Positions 26,033-34,613 are shown, numbered from the stretch's first letter. The stretch: 64,000 nt of DNA from Mesorhizobium jarvisii (GCF_003601985.1 NZ_QZXA01000003.1:62001-126000); one strand, 5' to 3'. Numbers and translations: made by a program. Notes: a model not told the origin generated them from the letters alone.

Positions 26033-26060
26033 AAAACGGCGGGCACTGGCTCGCCGTTTT
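26033..26060 (+). terminator. Intrinsic terminator of the glycine-zipper gene
   Basis: The stem is AAAACGGCGGGC with GCTCGCCGTTTT around a four-base loop, with a T-run on the plus strand inside the arm. It lies 24 bp after the glycine-zipper stop codon. A near-identical stem is at 27489-27516, after rpsP. Confidence 0.8.
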
Positions 26061-26074
26061 CGTCTGAAAACGCC

Positions 26075-26890
26075 CTACAGTAGGTCCCGGATGAATTCCC
26101 AGGCGTCGCGGCCGAGACGCGCATCGGCTTGGTCATTGCCGCCATGGGCTTGCAATGCGGACCGTGGGGTGGTTTCACCCGGCAAGAGAATGCGGTGACC
26201 GGCTCCAAGGCTCGAAACGAGGCGGGTGGCCTTTCCGGCATCTTCCCGACGCCGAACGATCGACCGGGCGAAATCGAGGGATGGCCACAGCGCGTCGTCG
26301 CCGCCCGCGACCAGCACAAGCTTCGCCGAGATAGTCTCGACGCGAATGGCGGCCTTGTCGGCCTCCTGCTCGAAGCTTGCCAGGCAATGCTCGAACAGCC
26401 CCCTGTAGGACACAAGGCCATCGACGTGGCTCGTGCGCCAGTTCGGCTCGGTCGGAACGAACGGGAGCGGGATCCCCTTCAGCGTCCATGACGATCGCTC
26501 GGGCCAACTGATGCCGTCGTCGCCGGGCCCGATATTGCCCCAGACCACCGATGTCGGGCTGATCGCGGCCACGGCATCGATGCGTGGGTCGTGAACCGCC
26601 GCGAGCAAGGCCGCCTCGGCGCCCTTGGACGTGCCGACATAGACGATGCGCCGGCAGCCCTGTCCGACAAGATGGTCGGTCGCGGCGAAAAAAGTCTCGA
26701 GCGGGATTTCGCAGATGCCGGGAATCTGGCCTTCGCCGCCGAACCACCGGAGCGCCAGGGCGGACGCGCCCTCGCCGGCAAACAGCCGTGCGCGGGCGAC
26801 GTCGACACGGCCGCTGGATCCGCCCAGCACCACGACACCCGTCGTGGCGTCAGCGCATCGCAGCAGCGTTCCGGCAACGCCGCCGGACAT
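26075..26890 (-). CDS. BAAT C-terminal-like acyl-CoA thioester hydrolase (alpha/beta hydrolase)
   Basis: About 271 residues from an ATG at 26890 (281 if 26920 is used). The nucleophile elbow is GTSKGAEAALL, as in the BAAT_C family, with a probable acid in GGDDALWPS and histidine in LGAGHRILLPGE, completing a Ser/Asp/His triad. The opening TGVVVLGGSSGRV is typical. No membrane segment or signal peptide was seen. A GGAAG sequence before 26890 favours that start. The hypothetical exported gene just upstream on the same strand ends about 105 bp from this start. Confidence 0.78.
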   Translation of the reverse strand: MSGGVAGTLLRCADATTGVVVLGGSSGRVDVARARLFAGEGASALALRWFGGEGQIPGICEIPLETFFAATDHLVGQGCRRIVYVGTSKGAEAALLAAVHDPRIDAVAAISPTSVVWGNIGPGDDGISWPERSSWTLKGIPLPFVPTEPNWRTSHVDGLVSYRGLFEHCLASFEQEADKAAIRVETISAKLVLVAGGDDALWPSLDFARSIVRRREDAGKATRLVSSLGAGHRILLPGETTPRSALQAHGGNDQADARLGRDAWEFIRDLL

Positions 26891-26995
26891 GATTTCTTCC
26901 GTGACTGGCCGTTCGTCCATCCGATCCGTCGGCGCCTCAGCGAGGCGTGGTCGGCCGGGACCTATTCGCACAGAACCGTGCTACGGCCAGCCAAA

Positions 26996-27394
26996 TCATC
27001 GAATGCTGAAGGGCGCCGAGTCCGCAACCGTACCGTCGATAGACAGATCAACGCGATAGGTGCCAACTGGCCACCCCGCCGTCGGCTTGCTGAGTTGCGA
27101 ATCCGCCTCGGTGTTCTCTCCGACATTGAGGTCAACCTTGTCGATCGTGTAGTTGGCCGGCGCAACGCCATGAGAATCGATCGAAATCCAGGAGAATGTG
27201 ATCGTCGACGTGGCCGGGATGTCCACCAGGTCAGCCGATAAATAGACGACCGGTGTGTCCGCGGGGAACTCGCTCTGGGCCTCGCCTCCCTTCGTCGCTG
27301 AAACGACGATGTTGTCGAAACCGGCCGCTTGGGCTGGCATGTCAAGGGTTAGCGCCGCCAGGGCCGCGATGGCCAGAACCAGAACTGATTTCAA
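26996..27394 (-). CDS. Hypothetical exported protein
   Basis: This 132-residue protein has a signal peptide (MKSVLVLAIAALAALTLDMP, cleavage near AQAAG, about residue 24) and a mature part rich in Thr, Asp and beta-strand-like segments such as PVVYLSADLVDIPATSTITF and VGTYRVDLSID. The pattern suggests an immunoglobulin-like beta fold but no family was recognised. It lies on the same strand as the BAAT-like gene, with rpsP upstream across a terminator. Confidence 0.7.
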   Translation of the reverse strand: MKSVLVLAIAALAALTLDMPAQAAGFDNIVVSATKGGEAQSEFPADTPVVYLSADLVDIPATSTITFSWISIDSHGVAPANYTIDKVDLNVGENTEADSQLSKPTAGWPVGTYRVDLSIDGTVADSAPFSIR

Positions 27395-27488
27395 GACTCA
27401 CACCTCTCTGAAGCCGGAAGAAAATCAACGTCGCGGTGCTTCGTCAAGTGGGACGCAGCGGTGCCGGGGCGAGATAGGACCAAACAGC

Positions 27489-27516
27489 AAAACGGCGGGC
27501 ACAGGCCCGCCGTTTT
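27489..27516 (-). terminator. Intrinsic terminator of rpsP
   Basis: The stem AAAACGGCGGGC with GCCCGCCGTTTT around a four-base loop lies 22 bp after the rpsP stop. On the minus strand it is followed by U-rich sequence. It is nearly identical to the terminator at 26033-26060. Confidence 0.85.
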
Positions 27517-27537
27517 CTCGATGCGATGAAGCGATAT

Positions 27538-27939
27538 TTATTCGGCGGTGGCGGCTTCCGCCTCGGCCGGTGCCGCGGACGCGGCCGCGACAGCAGCGGC
27601 AGCGTCTTCCTGCGCCTTCTTCAAAAGGGAAGCGCGTTCCTGCGCCTTCTTGCCCGGCTCGGCCTTCTTCGGGTTGGAGCGGGCGTCGCGCTTGGCAAGG
27701 CCGGCCTCGTCGAGGAAGCGCAGCACGCGGTCGGTCGGCTGGGCGCCGTGCGACAGCCAGTGCTTGACGCGGTCGGCGTCGACCTTGACGCGCTCGCCGT
27801 CCTTCGGCAGCAGCGGGTTCCACGAGCCGAGCGACTCGATGAACCGGCCGTCGCGCGGCGAACGGGCGTCGGCGACGACGACGTGGTAGTAAGGACGCTT
27901 CTTCGAGCCCGCACGGGCCAGTCTGATCTTCAGTGCCAT
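27538..27939 (-). CDS. rpsP: 30S ribosomal protein S16
   Basis: This 133-residue protein starts [20 protein letters not shown], the S16 signature, and continues with [17 protein letters not shown]. The core is about 85 residues; here the C-terminus is extended by a Lys/Ala-rich tail (about 45 residues, ending AEAEAATAE), as is common in rhizobia. It is the third gene of the ffh unit. The usual rimM, trmD and rplS genes are not downstream; a terminator follows. Confidence 0.97.
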   Translation of the reverse strand: MALKIRLARAGSKKRPYYHVVVADARSPRDGRFIESLGSWNPLLPKDGERVKVDADRVKHWLSHGAQPTDRVLRFLDEAGLAKRDARSNPKKAEPGKKAQERASLLKKAQEDAAAAVAAASAAPAEAEAATAE

Positions 27940-27996
27940 TTCTTATCTCCTAAAAGCTCTGATTTCGTTGATATGGTTTCGGCTAAATCTTTGGTT

Positions 27997-28323
27997 TCAG
28001 CCGGTTTTCGTCACGCCGTTGGCAGCGGCGATCTGTTCGTGGTGGCGGATCACTTCGCGGACGACGAAGTTGAGGAATTTCTCCGCGAAATCGGGGTCGA
28101 GATGCGCGTCCTTGGCCAGCTGGCGCAGACGGGCGATCTGCTGCTGCTCGCGCGCCGGGTCGGCCGGCGGCAGGCCATGCTCGGCCTTCAGCACGCCGAC
28201 CGCCTTGGTGCAGCGGAAGCGCTCGGCCAGCATGTGGATGAGGGCGGCGTCGATGTTGTCGATCGAAGCGCGGTAGCCTGCCAGGATGGTGCGGGCGTCG
28301 GCCATGTCCTTTTCTTCGTTCAT
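27997..28323 (-). CDS. Chorismate mutase (AroQ type)
   Basis: This 108-residue protein has the all-helical AroQ pattern: ASIDNIDAALIHMLAERFRCTKAVGVLKA at the N-terminus, here shown in part, with conserved Arg and Lys residues, then QQQIARLRQLAKD and a final helix NFVVREVIRHHEQI. Chorismate mutase converts chorismate to prephenate for Phe and Tyr synthesis. The start at 28323 follows the ffh stop (28332) by 8 bp, so it is co-transcribed with ffh and rpsP. Confidence 0.9.
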   Translation of the reverse strand: MNEEKDMADARTILAGYRASIDNIDAALIHMLAERFRCTKAVGVLKAEHGLPPADPAREQQQIARLRQLAKDAHLDPDFAEKFLNFVVREVIRHHEQIAAANGVTKTG

Positions 28324-28331
28324 CCGTATTC

Positions 28332-29924
28332 TCACTTCTTCTTGCCAAGGCCCGGCAGTCCGCCTCCGCCGAGGCCGGGAAGCCCCGGAAGTTTCATGCC
28401 GCCGGGCAGGCCAGGCAGCCCGCCGCCGGGGGCGGGCAGGCCCTTCATGCCGCCGAGACCGGCGGCCTGCGCCTGCTTCTGCAAGGCTTCGAGCTGCTTT
28501 GGGTCCATCTTCGACAAATCGGGCATGCCGCCCATGCCGCCCATGCCGCCGGGCATCATGCCGCCGAGACCCATCTTGGAGGCAAGGCCGCCCATCATGC
28601 CGCGCATCAGGCCGCCGCCTTTGCCCTTGCCGCCCATCGCCTTCATCATGTCGGCCATGCCGCGATGCATCTTCAACAGCTTGTTGATCTCGGCGGCATC
28701 GGTGCCGGAACCGGCGGCGATGCGCTTCTTGCGCGAGTGTTTCAGAATATCGGGATTGGCGCGCTCTGCCTTGGTCATCGAGGAGATGATGGCGAGCTGG
28801 CGGCCGAACATCTTGTCGTCGAGGCCGGCGGCGGCCATCTGGTCCTTCATCTTGCCCATGCCGGGCATCATGCCCATGATGCCGCCCATGCCGCCCATTT
28901 TCGACATCTGCTGAAGCTGCTGGGCGAGATCGTTCAGGTCGAACTTGCCCGACTGCATCTTCTTGGCCATCGCCGCCGCCTGCTCGGCGTCGATGTTCTC
29001 GGCGGCCTTCTCGACCAGCGAGACGATATCGCCCATGCCGAGGATGCGGTCGGCGATGCGCTTGGGGTGGAATTCCTCCAGACCATCCATCTTTTCGCCG
29101 GTGCCGATCAGCTTGATCGGCTTGCCGGTGACGGCGCGCATGGAAAGGGCGGCACCGCCGCGGCCGTCGCCGTCCATGCGGGTCAGCACAAGGCCAGTGA
29201 TGCCGACGCGCTCGTCGAAGCTTTTGGCCAGGTTGACGGCGTCCTGGCCGGTCAGCGAATCCGCGACCAGCAGGATCTCGTGCGGGCTCGACACCTTCTT
29301 GATGTCGGCCATCTCGACCATCAGCGGCTCGTCGATATGGGTGCGGCCGGCGGTGTCGAGGATGACGACGTCATGGCCGCCGAGCTTGGCCGCCTGCACG
29401 GCGCGCTTGGCGATGTCGACCGGGTTCTGGCCAGCAATGATCGGCAGCGTCGCGACCTTGGTCTGCTCGCCGAGCTGGCGCAACTGCTCCTGCGCGGCGG
29501 GCCGCCGCGTGTCGAGCGAGGCCATCAGAACCTTCTTGTTCTGGCGCTCGGTCAGCCGCTTGGCGATCTTGGCCGACGTGGTCGTCTTGCCGGAGCCCTG
29601 CAGGCCGACCATCATGATAACGACCGGGGCCGGCGCATTGAGGTCGATGGCGACGCCCTCGGCGCCCAGCATATCGACCAGCTCGTCATGGACGATCTTG
29701 ACGACCATCTGTCCGGGCTTGATCGACTTCAGCACCGCGGCGCCGACGGCCTTCTCGCGCACCTTGTCGGTGAAGGACCGCACCACTTCGAGCGCCACGT
29801 CGGCCTCGAGCAGCGCACGGCGCACCTCGCGCAGCGCCGCCGAGACATCAGCCTCGGAAAGCGCGCCGCGGCCGGTGAGGCCGTTCAGGATGGAGCCAAG
29901 ACGCTCCTGCAGCGATTCAAACAT
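28332..29924 (-). CDS. ffh: Signal recognition particle protein Ffh (SRP54)
   Basis: This 530-residue GTPase binds SRP RNA and signal peptides and targets nascent chains to FtsY. The N domain (1-90) precedes the G domain with GLQGSGKTT, DTAGRTHID and TRMDGDGRGG. The M domain (from about residue 300) has the methionine-rich hydrophobic groove and a long Gly/Met/Pro-rich tail with repeated GGM and PG units. The tail is longer than usual. Chorismate mutase and rpsP follow in an operon. The 4.5S SRP RNA gene is not in this window. Confidence 0.97.
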   Translation of the reverse strand: MFESLQERLGSILNGLTGRGALSEADVSAALREVRRALLEADVALEVVRSFTDKVREKAVGAAVLKSIKPGQMVVKIVHDELVDMLGAEGVAIDLNAPAPVVIMMVGLQGSGKTTTSAKIAKRLTERQNKKVLMASLDTRRPAAQEQLRQLGEQTKVATLPIIAGQNPVDIAKRAVQAAKLGGHDVVILDTAGRTHIDEPLMVEMADIKKVSSPHEILLVADSLTGQDAVNLAKSFDERVGITGLVLTRMDGDGRGGAALSMRAVTGKPIKLIGTGEKMDGLEEFHPKRIADRILGMGDIVSLVEKAAENIDAEQAAAMAKKMQSGKFDLNDLAQQLQQMSKMGGMGGIMGMMPGMGKMKDQMAAAGLDDKMFGRQLAIISSMTKAERANPDILKHSRKKRIAAGSGTDAAEINKLLKMHRGMADMMKAMGGKGKGGGLMRGMMGGLASKMGLGGMMPGGMGGMGGMPDLSKMDPKQLEALQKQAQAAGLGGMKGLPAPGGGLPGLPGGMKLPGLPGLGGGGLPGLGKKK

Positions 29925-30007
29925 CTTGCGTCCTTCGATCTCGGTTCATTCGACCCGAGAGGTAATGCGTTCGCGCCAACTGTCCAAGCAAAAGCAAAGC
30001 CCAAAAC

Positions 30008-30043
30008 CAAAAAGCACCCGGGGGCGCATTGCGCTGCCGGGTG
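30008..30043 (-). terminator. Minus-strand intrinsic terminator with no nearby gene
   Basis: The stem has arms CACCCGG (30015-30021) and CCGGGTG (30037-30043) with an inner GCGC pairing and a T-run on the minus strand (complement of AAAACCAAAAAG). It would end a minus-strand transcript from about 30050 or further right. The nearest minus-strand gene is the SH3 gene, 320 bp away. Confidence 0.6.
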
Positions 30044-30236
30044 TTGGCCTCCAGGATCTATTTACAGCACGGCCTCATAGAGGCTTCGGCGTCCTGGTCG
30101 GCTTGCTCGGAGGGATACTCGTCGCGGAATTCGAGGCGTGTAGACAGGAAATCGGCCGAAGAGTCAAGACAAGGGCCGGGCGGCGACAGTCTCCAAGTCC
30201 TGACCGGGCCATGATCGTGGCATCAGGAAGCTCGAC

Positions 30237-30330
30237 ACCGCCCCTCATCTGCCTGCCGGCATCTTCTCCCCGTATAGTGACGGGGAGAAGGACGCCTTCG
30301 CAAAGGGTGGCGCTTCCCAATACAGGCAAC
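30237..30330. repeat. Dispersed palindromic repeat in the ffh upstream region
   Basis: The unit reads CTCATCTGCCTGCCGGCATC followed by TTCTCCCCGTATAGTGACGG GGAGAA, a stem-loop with perfect TTCTCCCCGT/ACGGGGAGAA arms. This kind of unit is widespread in rhizobial intergenic regions. The stretch 29925-30361 otherwise holds only the minus-strand terminator at 30008-30043. Confidence 0.55.
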
Positions 30331-30361
30331 CTGTTGCCGCCTTGGCGACCGCCGATTTCTG

Positions 30362-30967
30362 TCAACGCACCACGTACATGATGCGCCGTGTCTGCGGGTC
30401 GATCAGCGCTGGCTGACCGTTCACATAGACATAGCGGTAGTTGTAGTCGGGAATTTCGCGCAGCTCGACCGTGTCGGGCAGGGTCGCGCCGGTCACAACC
30501 TCACCGTCGAGATAGACGGGGTCGAGACGATGCGTATCGACATAGGTGCGGACCTCGGCCGGAGGCGGCGGAAAGGCGTCCTCGGCCGGCTGGCCGGCGA
30601 CGATGGCACCGGTATAGTCGGTCGAATAATTGCCGATGTCTTCCGGCGGCGAGACGATTGCCACACTGGAGCCGTGCGGACGCTGCGTCAGGATCACCCG
30701 GCTGCCGCTGAAATCGGCCGTCACATAGTCGGAATAGACCCAGCCCTGGCCGCCGGCTTCGGCGATGGTGCACCATTTGCTGTTTTCGATGCAGCCATTG
30801 AGCGTCGCCGACTGGCCGGACGCGAGAACGCCGATGACCGGATATTGCGGACCGGGGCCGGCGCGCACGTTGAGATCGGTGACGGCCGAGACGGCGGTGT
30901 CGGCAAAGGCGGCGCCCGACATCACGGTCATCATCCCGGCGATTGCGGGCAACAAGACGGATTTCAT
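30362..30967 (-). CDS. Exported SH3 domain protein with DUF1236
   Basis: This 201-residue protein has a signal peptide (MKSVLLPAIAGMMTVMSG, cleavage near AFA-D, about residue 23), then a bacterial SH3 domain with LNVRAGPGPQYPVIG and GWVYSDYV (about residues 28-90). The C-terminal DUF1236 region has YVYVNGQPALIDPQTRRIMYVV. Such SH3 proteins usually bind peptidoglycan in the periplasm. The gene is monocistronic as far as can be seen. Confidence 0.85.
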   Translation of the reverse strand: MKSVLLPAIAGMMTVMSGAAFADTAVSAVTDLNVRAGPGPQYPVIGVLASGQSATLNGCIENSKWCTIAEAGGQGWVYSDYVTADFSGSRVILTQRPHGSSVAIVSPPEDIGNYSTDYTGAIVAGQPAEDAFPPPPAEVRTYVDTHRLDPVYLDGEVVTGATLPDTVELREIPDYNYRYVYVNGQPALIDPQTRRIMYVVR

Positions 30968-31030
30968 GGTCTCACTCCGTTTTCATGGTCCCTCGGCGGT
31001 GAAAACGGGGCAGCGGCGCATGCGTTCCGG

Positions 31031-32128
31031 CTAAAACGCCCGCGCCAACTCACGATTTGTTCCCGCGTCTTTCGGCAGGCCGGTCAAAAGCTCGTGAACA
31101 AAGGCCAGTTTTCGCGCCGTCACGTCCGAAATGACGAAGGGATAGAGGTCGGGCAGACCCATGCAGCGGTTGATCGAATTGGAGGCTTCCGACAGCACCA
31201 GCCAGCGGGCAAGGATCTTTTTGAAGGGCTCGGGCGCGTTGGCAGGTTCCGAAGGGGCCGCCTGCAGTTCGCCGCCGGTGTCGCCGCGAGGCAGATCATT
31301 GGCCTCCACCGTCTCCAGCCGGCCGAGCGGGAAGTTCAGCGCGTGGACCATCTCCAGCGTGTCGGTGATGTGCAGATGGTGGGCCCAGGTCTCGGCCCAG
31401 TCCTCCCAGGGATGCGAGGTGGCGTAAGCCGAGATGTGGTTTTGCTGCCAGTCGGGCGCGGCACCATTGGCGTAGTAGGCTTTCAGCGCCTGTTCGTAAT
31501 CGGCGCGATCGTCGCCGAACAAAGCGCGGAAAGCGTCCAGCCTTTGCGCATCGTCGCGGATCAGGCGGTCCCAGTAATAATGGCCGAGTTCATGGCGGAA
31601 ATGGCCGAGCAGCGTCCGGTAATTCTCGCCCATCTCGACGCGGCGCTTCTCGCGCTCGGCTGAATCGGCCTCGGCGACGTTGAGCGTGATCAGGCCATTG
31701 TCATGGCCGGTCAGGATGCGTTCGCCGCCGGGTCCGCCGCCGATCGGATCGGCGAGAAAGTCGAAGGCGAGGCCCACCTCGTCGGCGGGCGCCTGTTTTG
31801 GCGCCACCGGCAGGCCGAAAGCGAGCAGCGAATAGATGGCGCGCTTCTTCGCCGCCTCGACCCGGATCCAGCGGCGGCGGTTGCCGTCGACGGAGAGATC
31901 GGGGATCAGCTGGTTCAGCGCGCAGGCGCGGCAAAACCCCTGTCCCGGTTCGGCCATCCAGTTGCAGGCGCATTCATCGGCATTGGTGCACTGGAAGATG
32001 CCGTCGGCGCCCGACAAGGCGAAGCGGGCGTGCTCGGGATCGTAGAGCACGAGGCTCGAACAGTTCAGGCACTGCGCGTTCTCGAAGTAGAGACGATGGC
32101 CGCAATGCGGGCAGTCGAACAGTTTCAT
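31031..32128 (-). CDS. Putative zinc-binding metallopeptidase (Peptidase_Mx type)
   Basis: This 365-residue protein begins with zinc-ribbon-like Cys pairs: CPHCGH and CLNCSS, followed by further Cys (QCTNADECACN and CRACA). The catalytic region is HFRHELGHYYWD, an HExxH site, with a later conserved segment HPWEDWAETWAHHLHI that probably supplies the third zinc ligand. This matches the family annotated as putative zinc-binding metallopeptidase. The function is not known. No signal peptide was seen. Confidence 0.85.
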   Translation of the reverse strand: MKLFDCPHCGHRLYFENAQCLNCSSLVLYDPEHARFALSGADGIFQCTNADECACNWMAEPGQGFCRACALNQLIPDLSVDGNRRRWIRVEAAKKRAIYSLLAFGLPVAPKQAPADEVGLAFDFLADPIGGGPGGERILTGHDNGLITLNVAEADSAEREKRRVEMGENYRTLLGHFRHELGHYYWDRLIRDDAQRLDAFRALFGDDRADYEQALKAYYANGAAPDWQQNHISAYATSHPWEDWAETWAHHLHITDTLEMVHALNFPLGRLETVEANDLPRGDTGGELQAAPSEPANAPEPFKKILARWLVLSEASNSINRCMGLPDLYPFVISDVTARKLAFVHELLTGLPKDAGTNRELARAF

Positions 32129-32507
32129 GTCGGCCTCAAAACCTCAGAGCCCAGCGGGCGGCAGGTGCCCAACGCCGAGCGCCGGCCGCCGTTCCGCATG
32201 TGTCGACGCTATTTCGCCGCATGCGGCCCATCGCCTGCAGGGTGCCAGCCGCGGCAAGCCCCGCCGCGCCGCCGATGATCACGCCGCCTATGTCGAAAGG
32301 CACACCGACATGCCGGGCGCTGGTCCAGGCGCGGCCGCCGACGTGATATCAACGTCTTCCATGGCTATTTCGACCCCGCCACAATAATCACTTGATCGTA
32401 AGCAAATTCCCCGGCATTCGCCAGCATCGTGCGGCGGACGGTGACAAATGCTCGTTTCGCTGGCAAATTCGCAGATGGGACGTGAATCAGGCAACCAGGA
32501 GAACAAT
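32129..32507. other. Intergenic region between metallopeptidase and lytic transglycosylase genes
   Basis: Nothing convincing was found in this 379-bp stretch: no coding region with family character and no strong hairpin. It should contain the divergent promoters of the two flanking genes. Confidence 0.4.
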
Positions 32508-33305
32508 ATGGCATTTCTTGCCAAGGGTAGGATTTTAGCGGCCGCGGTGGTGGCCGTACTTGGGCTGGCGACGGGCGCACAGGCGGCGGCCAGCTGTGGC
32601 AGCAACGGTGCGGGTTTCGATGCCTGGAAGCCGGGGTTCGCCGCAGAGGCCAAGTCCGAAGGGGTCGGCGCCAAGGGTCTGGCCGCGTTGGCCGGCGCCA
32701 CTTACGCGACAAAGACAATTTCTGTCGACCGGGGCATTCACAAGGCGTTCAGCGGCTCGGTGGATGCCTTCATGAAGCGCCGTGGCGGCGCGGCGATTAT
32801 TTCCAAGGGCCGTTCGCTGAAAAAGGCGAACGCGGCGCTGTTCAGCCAGATCGAAAGCAATTACGGCGTGTCGCCCGGCGTGCTGCTGGCCATCTGGGGC
32901 ATGGAGACCGGCTTCGGTTCATCCATGGGCAACCAGAACACGGTCTCGGCCATTTTGACGCTTGCCTATGATTGCCGCCGTCCGGAATTCTTTCACCCGC
33001 ATGCCATTGCGGCGCTCAAGCTGGTCGATCGCGGCGCCCTGAGCGCCTCGTCGGTCGGCGCCGCGCACGGCGAGATCGGCCATACGCAGTTCCTGCCCGG
33101 GAATGTCCTGAAATATGGCGTGGGCAGCGGCAATTTGCGCGACAAGGCCACCGCACTGGCTTCCACCGCCAACTTCCTGAAAGCCCATGGCTGGCGGCGG
33201 GGCGCGAGCGCGGCGGACAATATCGGCGCCATTGCCGGCTGGAATGACGCCAACGTCTACCAGCAGGCCATCGTGCGCATCGCCACGGCGATCGACGGCG
33301 ACTGA
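32508..33305 (+). CDS. Lytic murein transglycosylase (MltB family)
   Basis: This 265-residue protein has a signal peptide (MAFLAKGRILAAAVVAVLG, cleavage near AQA-A, about residue 27). The catalytic domain has VLLAIWGMETGFGSSMGN with the catalytic Glu, and GHTQFLPGNVLKYG. The family cleaves peptidoglycan with formation of 1,6-anhydro-muramic acid. The ATG at 32508 lies after AGGAG. A terminator follows the stop. Confidence 0.92.
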   Translation: MAFLAKGRILAAAVVAVLGLATGAQAAASCGSNGAGFDAWKPGFAAEAKSEGVGAKGLAALAGATYATKTISVDRGIHKAFSGSVDAFMKRRGGAAIISKGRSLKKANAALFSQIESNYGVSPGVLLAIWGMETGFGSSMGNQNTVSAILTLAYDCRRPEFFHPHAIAALKLVDRGALSASSVGAAHGEIGHTQFLPGNVLKYGVGSGNLRDKATALASTANFLKAHGWRRGASAADNIGAIAGWNDANVYQQAIVRIATAIDGD

Positions 33306-33326
33306 TTGAAGTCCCTATCCGACAAG

Positions 33327-33354
33327 AGCCCGGCCATGCGCCGGGCTTTTTTTG
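33327..33354 (+). terminator. Intrinsic terminator of the lytic transglycosylase gene
   Basis: The stem AGCCCGGC with GCCGGGCT is followed by a run of seven Ts. It lies 22 bp after the stop codon. Confidence 0.9.
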
Positions 33355-33399
33355 TTGCGTGGACGATCACGGAGATCCGGGAATGGCCGAAGCATCCAA

Positions 33400-33462
33400 C
33401 TTCGTCATCCTCGGGTCTGCGCTGCGTCGCTGCGCTCCTTGCTCCGCCCGTGGATAACGAAG
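33400..33462. repeat. Dispersed intergenic repeat, family B, copy B2
   Basis: The unit starts CTTCGTCATCC and ends GGATAACGAAG, with the core GGGTCTGCGCTGCGTCGCTG and CGCTCCTTGCTCCGCCC. It matches copy B1 (12704-12766) over most of its length. Confidence 0.75.
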
Positions 33463-33541
33463 CGATGGCGTTCCCGGCAGCGGGGTCGTCGCCGATGCGC
33501 GGTCAAATCCCTGAGCCGGGGGCGTATTTCACCCGGATTTT

Positions 33542-34083
33542 CTATTCCACATCAAGCACGTAGGAGCAGCCGGCCAGTGTCTTGCCGGGATGGGAAGTGA
33601 CGGTCGAGACGTTGAGCGTGATGCGCGTGGAAAGGCTGACGCCGCCGGTGTTGTCTGTGCTTTCGGCAACGACCTTCTCGCCAAGGAACTTGTCCGGCGA
33701 CGAGACCATTGCCGGGACGTCGAGCTGCCGAGCGAGATCCGCTGCTGCAATGCCGTCAAGCACAGCCATCGGCCCTGATGCGGTAAACACGATTGTCGCC
33801 GTCTCGCGCCCGAAGACACGGGTCGGGCGGGCAGTCGATACTGCCGCAGGAAGGCATTGCCTGACGGCACCTCTTTCCAGCCGAGCGTGCTCGCCGCGCC
33901 GGGGTCACCGGCCAGCCAAAGGGCGTAGCCAGTATAAGCGGACACGTCGGCGCGGCATTCGATCAGCGCGGCGAGGTCGAGAGAGGCGGGGTCATAGTCG
34001 TCGGCTTTGGCAACAGCCAAACTCGCCAGGACAGCCAAGGCCAGCAGGAAACCGGTTCCAGGCGTGGCAAGGCGCGTGATCAC
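33542..34083 (-). pseudogene. Frameshifted exported protein of unknown function
   Basis: Two reading frames together give a single plausible protein of about 180 residues. The first frame (from 34083) has a signal peptide (cleavage near VAKA-D) and runs DDYDPASLDLAALIECRADV to FLRQYRLPA near 33840. The second frame continues RVFGRETATIVFTASGPMAV to the end at 33542. The two fit if one base is missing within CCCGCCCGACCC near 33835; the total length plus one base is divisible by three. It is either a real inactivating deletion or a sequencing error. It lies just downstream of the Cys-repeat gene on the same strand. Confidence 0.7.
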
Positions 34084-34090
34084 ATCACTC

Positions 34091-34552
34091 TCAATGGTTC
34101 GCGTAACCGCTCAGCGGGCATTTCTGGGAGATGGGGACCTGGAAAGTGCCGTCAATACCGTTGCAGTTGCGGAAGTAGCGGTTCTGCCGGGCCGGGGTAG
34201 CCGCCTTTCGCTTGCCCTCGATGACCGTCGGGACGCCGGAACCCTGCGCGTAACCGCTCAGCGGGCATGGCTGCGAAACGGGAATCTGGAAGGGGCCGTC
34301 GAAACTTCTGCAGGTACGGAAATTGGGGTTTCGCCGCGCCGGAGCCGCCGCCTTTGGCTTGCCCTCGATGACCGTCGGGACTCCGGAACCCTGCGCATAA
34401 CCGCTCAGTGGGCATTGCTGGGAGGCGGGAATCTGAAACGGACCATCAAAACTTTTGCAGGTACGGAACTTGGATGTCTGCGCCGCCTGCGTTGATTGGC
34501 ATCCGGCAAAGACGGCGACCACTGCAAGCAGAAGAAAAATTCCGTTTTTCAC
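34091..34552 (-). CDS. Lipoprotein with three tandem Cys modules (unknown function)
   Basis: This 153-residue protein has a lipoprotein signal (lipobox VFAGC, Cys18). The rest is a module repeated with a 49-residue period: starts at F29, F78 and F127, the last copy being 25 residues. Each module has FRxC, then DGxFQxPxSQ, then CPLSGxA, giving two Cys per copy, probably one disulfide. Copies 1 and 2 are linked by GSGVPTVIEGK and basic Ala/Pro stretches. The DNA is also repeated (34100-34468). No family was recognised. The neighbour at 34614 shares the module. Confidence 0.8.
   Translation of the reverse strand: MKNGIFLLLAVVAVFAGCQSTQAAQTSKFRTCKSFDGPFQIPASQQCPLSGYAQGSGVPTVIEGKPKAAAPARRNPNFRTCRSFDGPFQIPVSQPCPLSGYAQGSGVPTVIEGKRKAATPARQNRYFRNCNGIDGTFQVPISQKCPLSGYANH
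34100..34468 (-). repeat. Tandem 147-bp coding repeat (2.5 copies)
   Basis: The three modules of the lipoprotein gene correspond to DNA repeats with a 147-bp period. Phrases such as AACCGCTCAGCGGGCAT recur in the plus-strand reading at about 34105, 34252 and 34399, and once more in the paralogue near 34630 in altered form. The high DNA similarity suggests recent duplication. Confidence 0.8.
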
Positions 34553-34613
34553 TGTAAAACCTCCCCTAGCCCCGTAAGAAAAAGTAAGATCCCAGCGCCT
34601 GAGCGCATCACTT

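Noticed and set aside
27526-28914. A 462-residue plus-strand frame with proline-rich repeats
   Set aside because: It is the reverse complement of rpsP, chorismate mutase and the Met/Gly/Pro-rich end of ffh.
32129-32507. Candidate small genes in the gap before the lytic transglycosylase
   Set aside because: All open frames here have no start signal, no family features and composition like shadows.
34100-34468. A CRISPR array or minisatellite unrelated to coding
   Set aside because: The 147-bp period equals 49 codons and the repeats are in the frame of an exported protein with a clear signal peptide.
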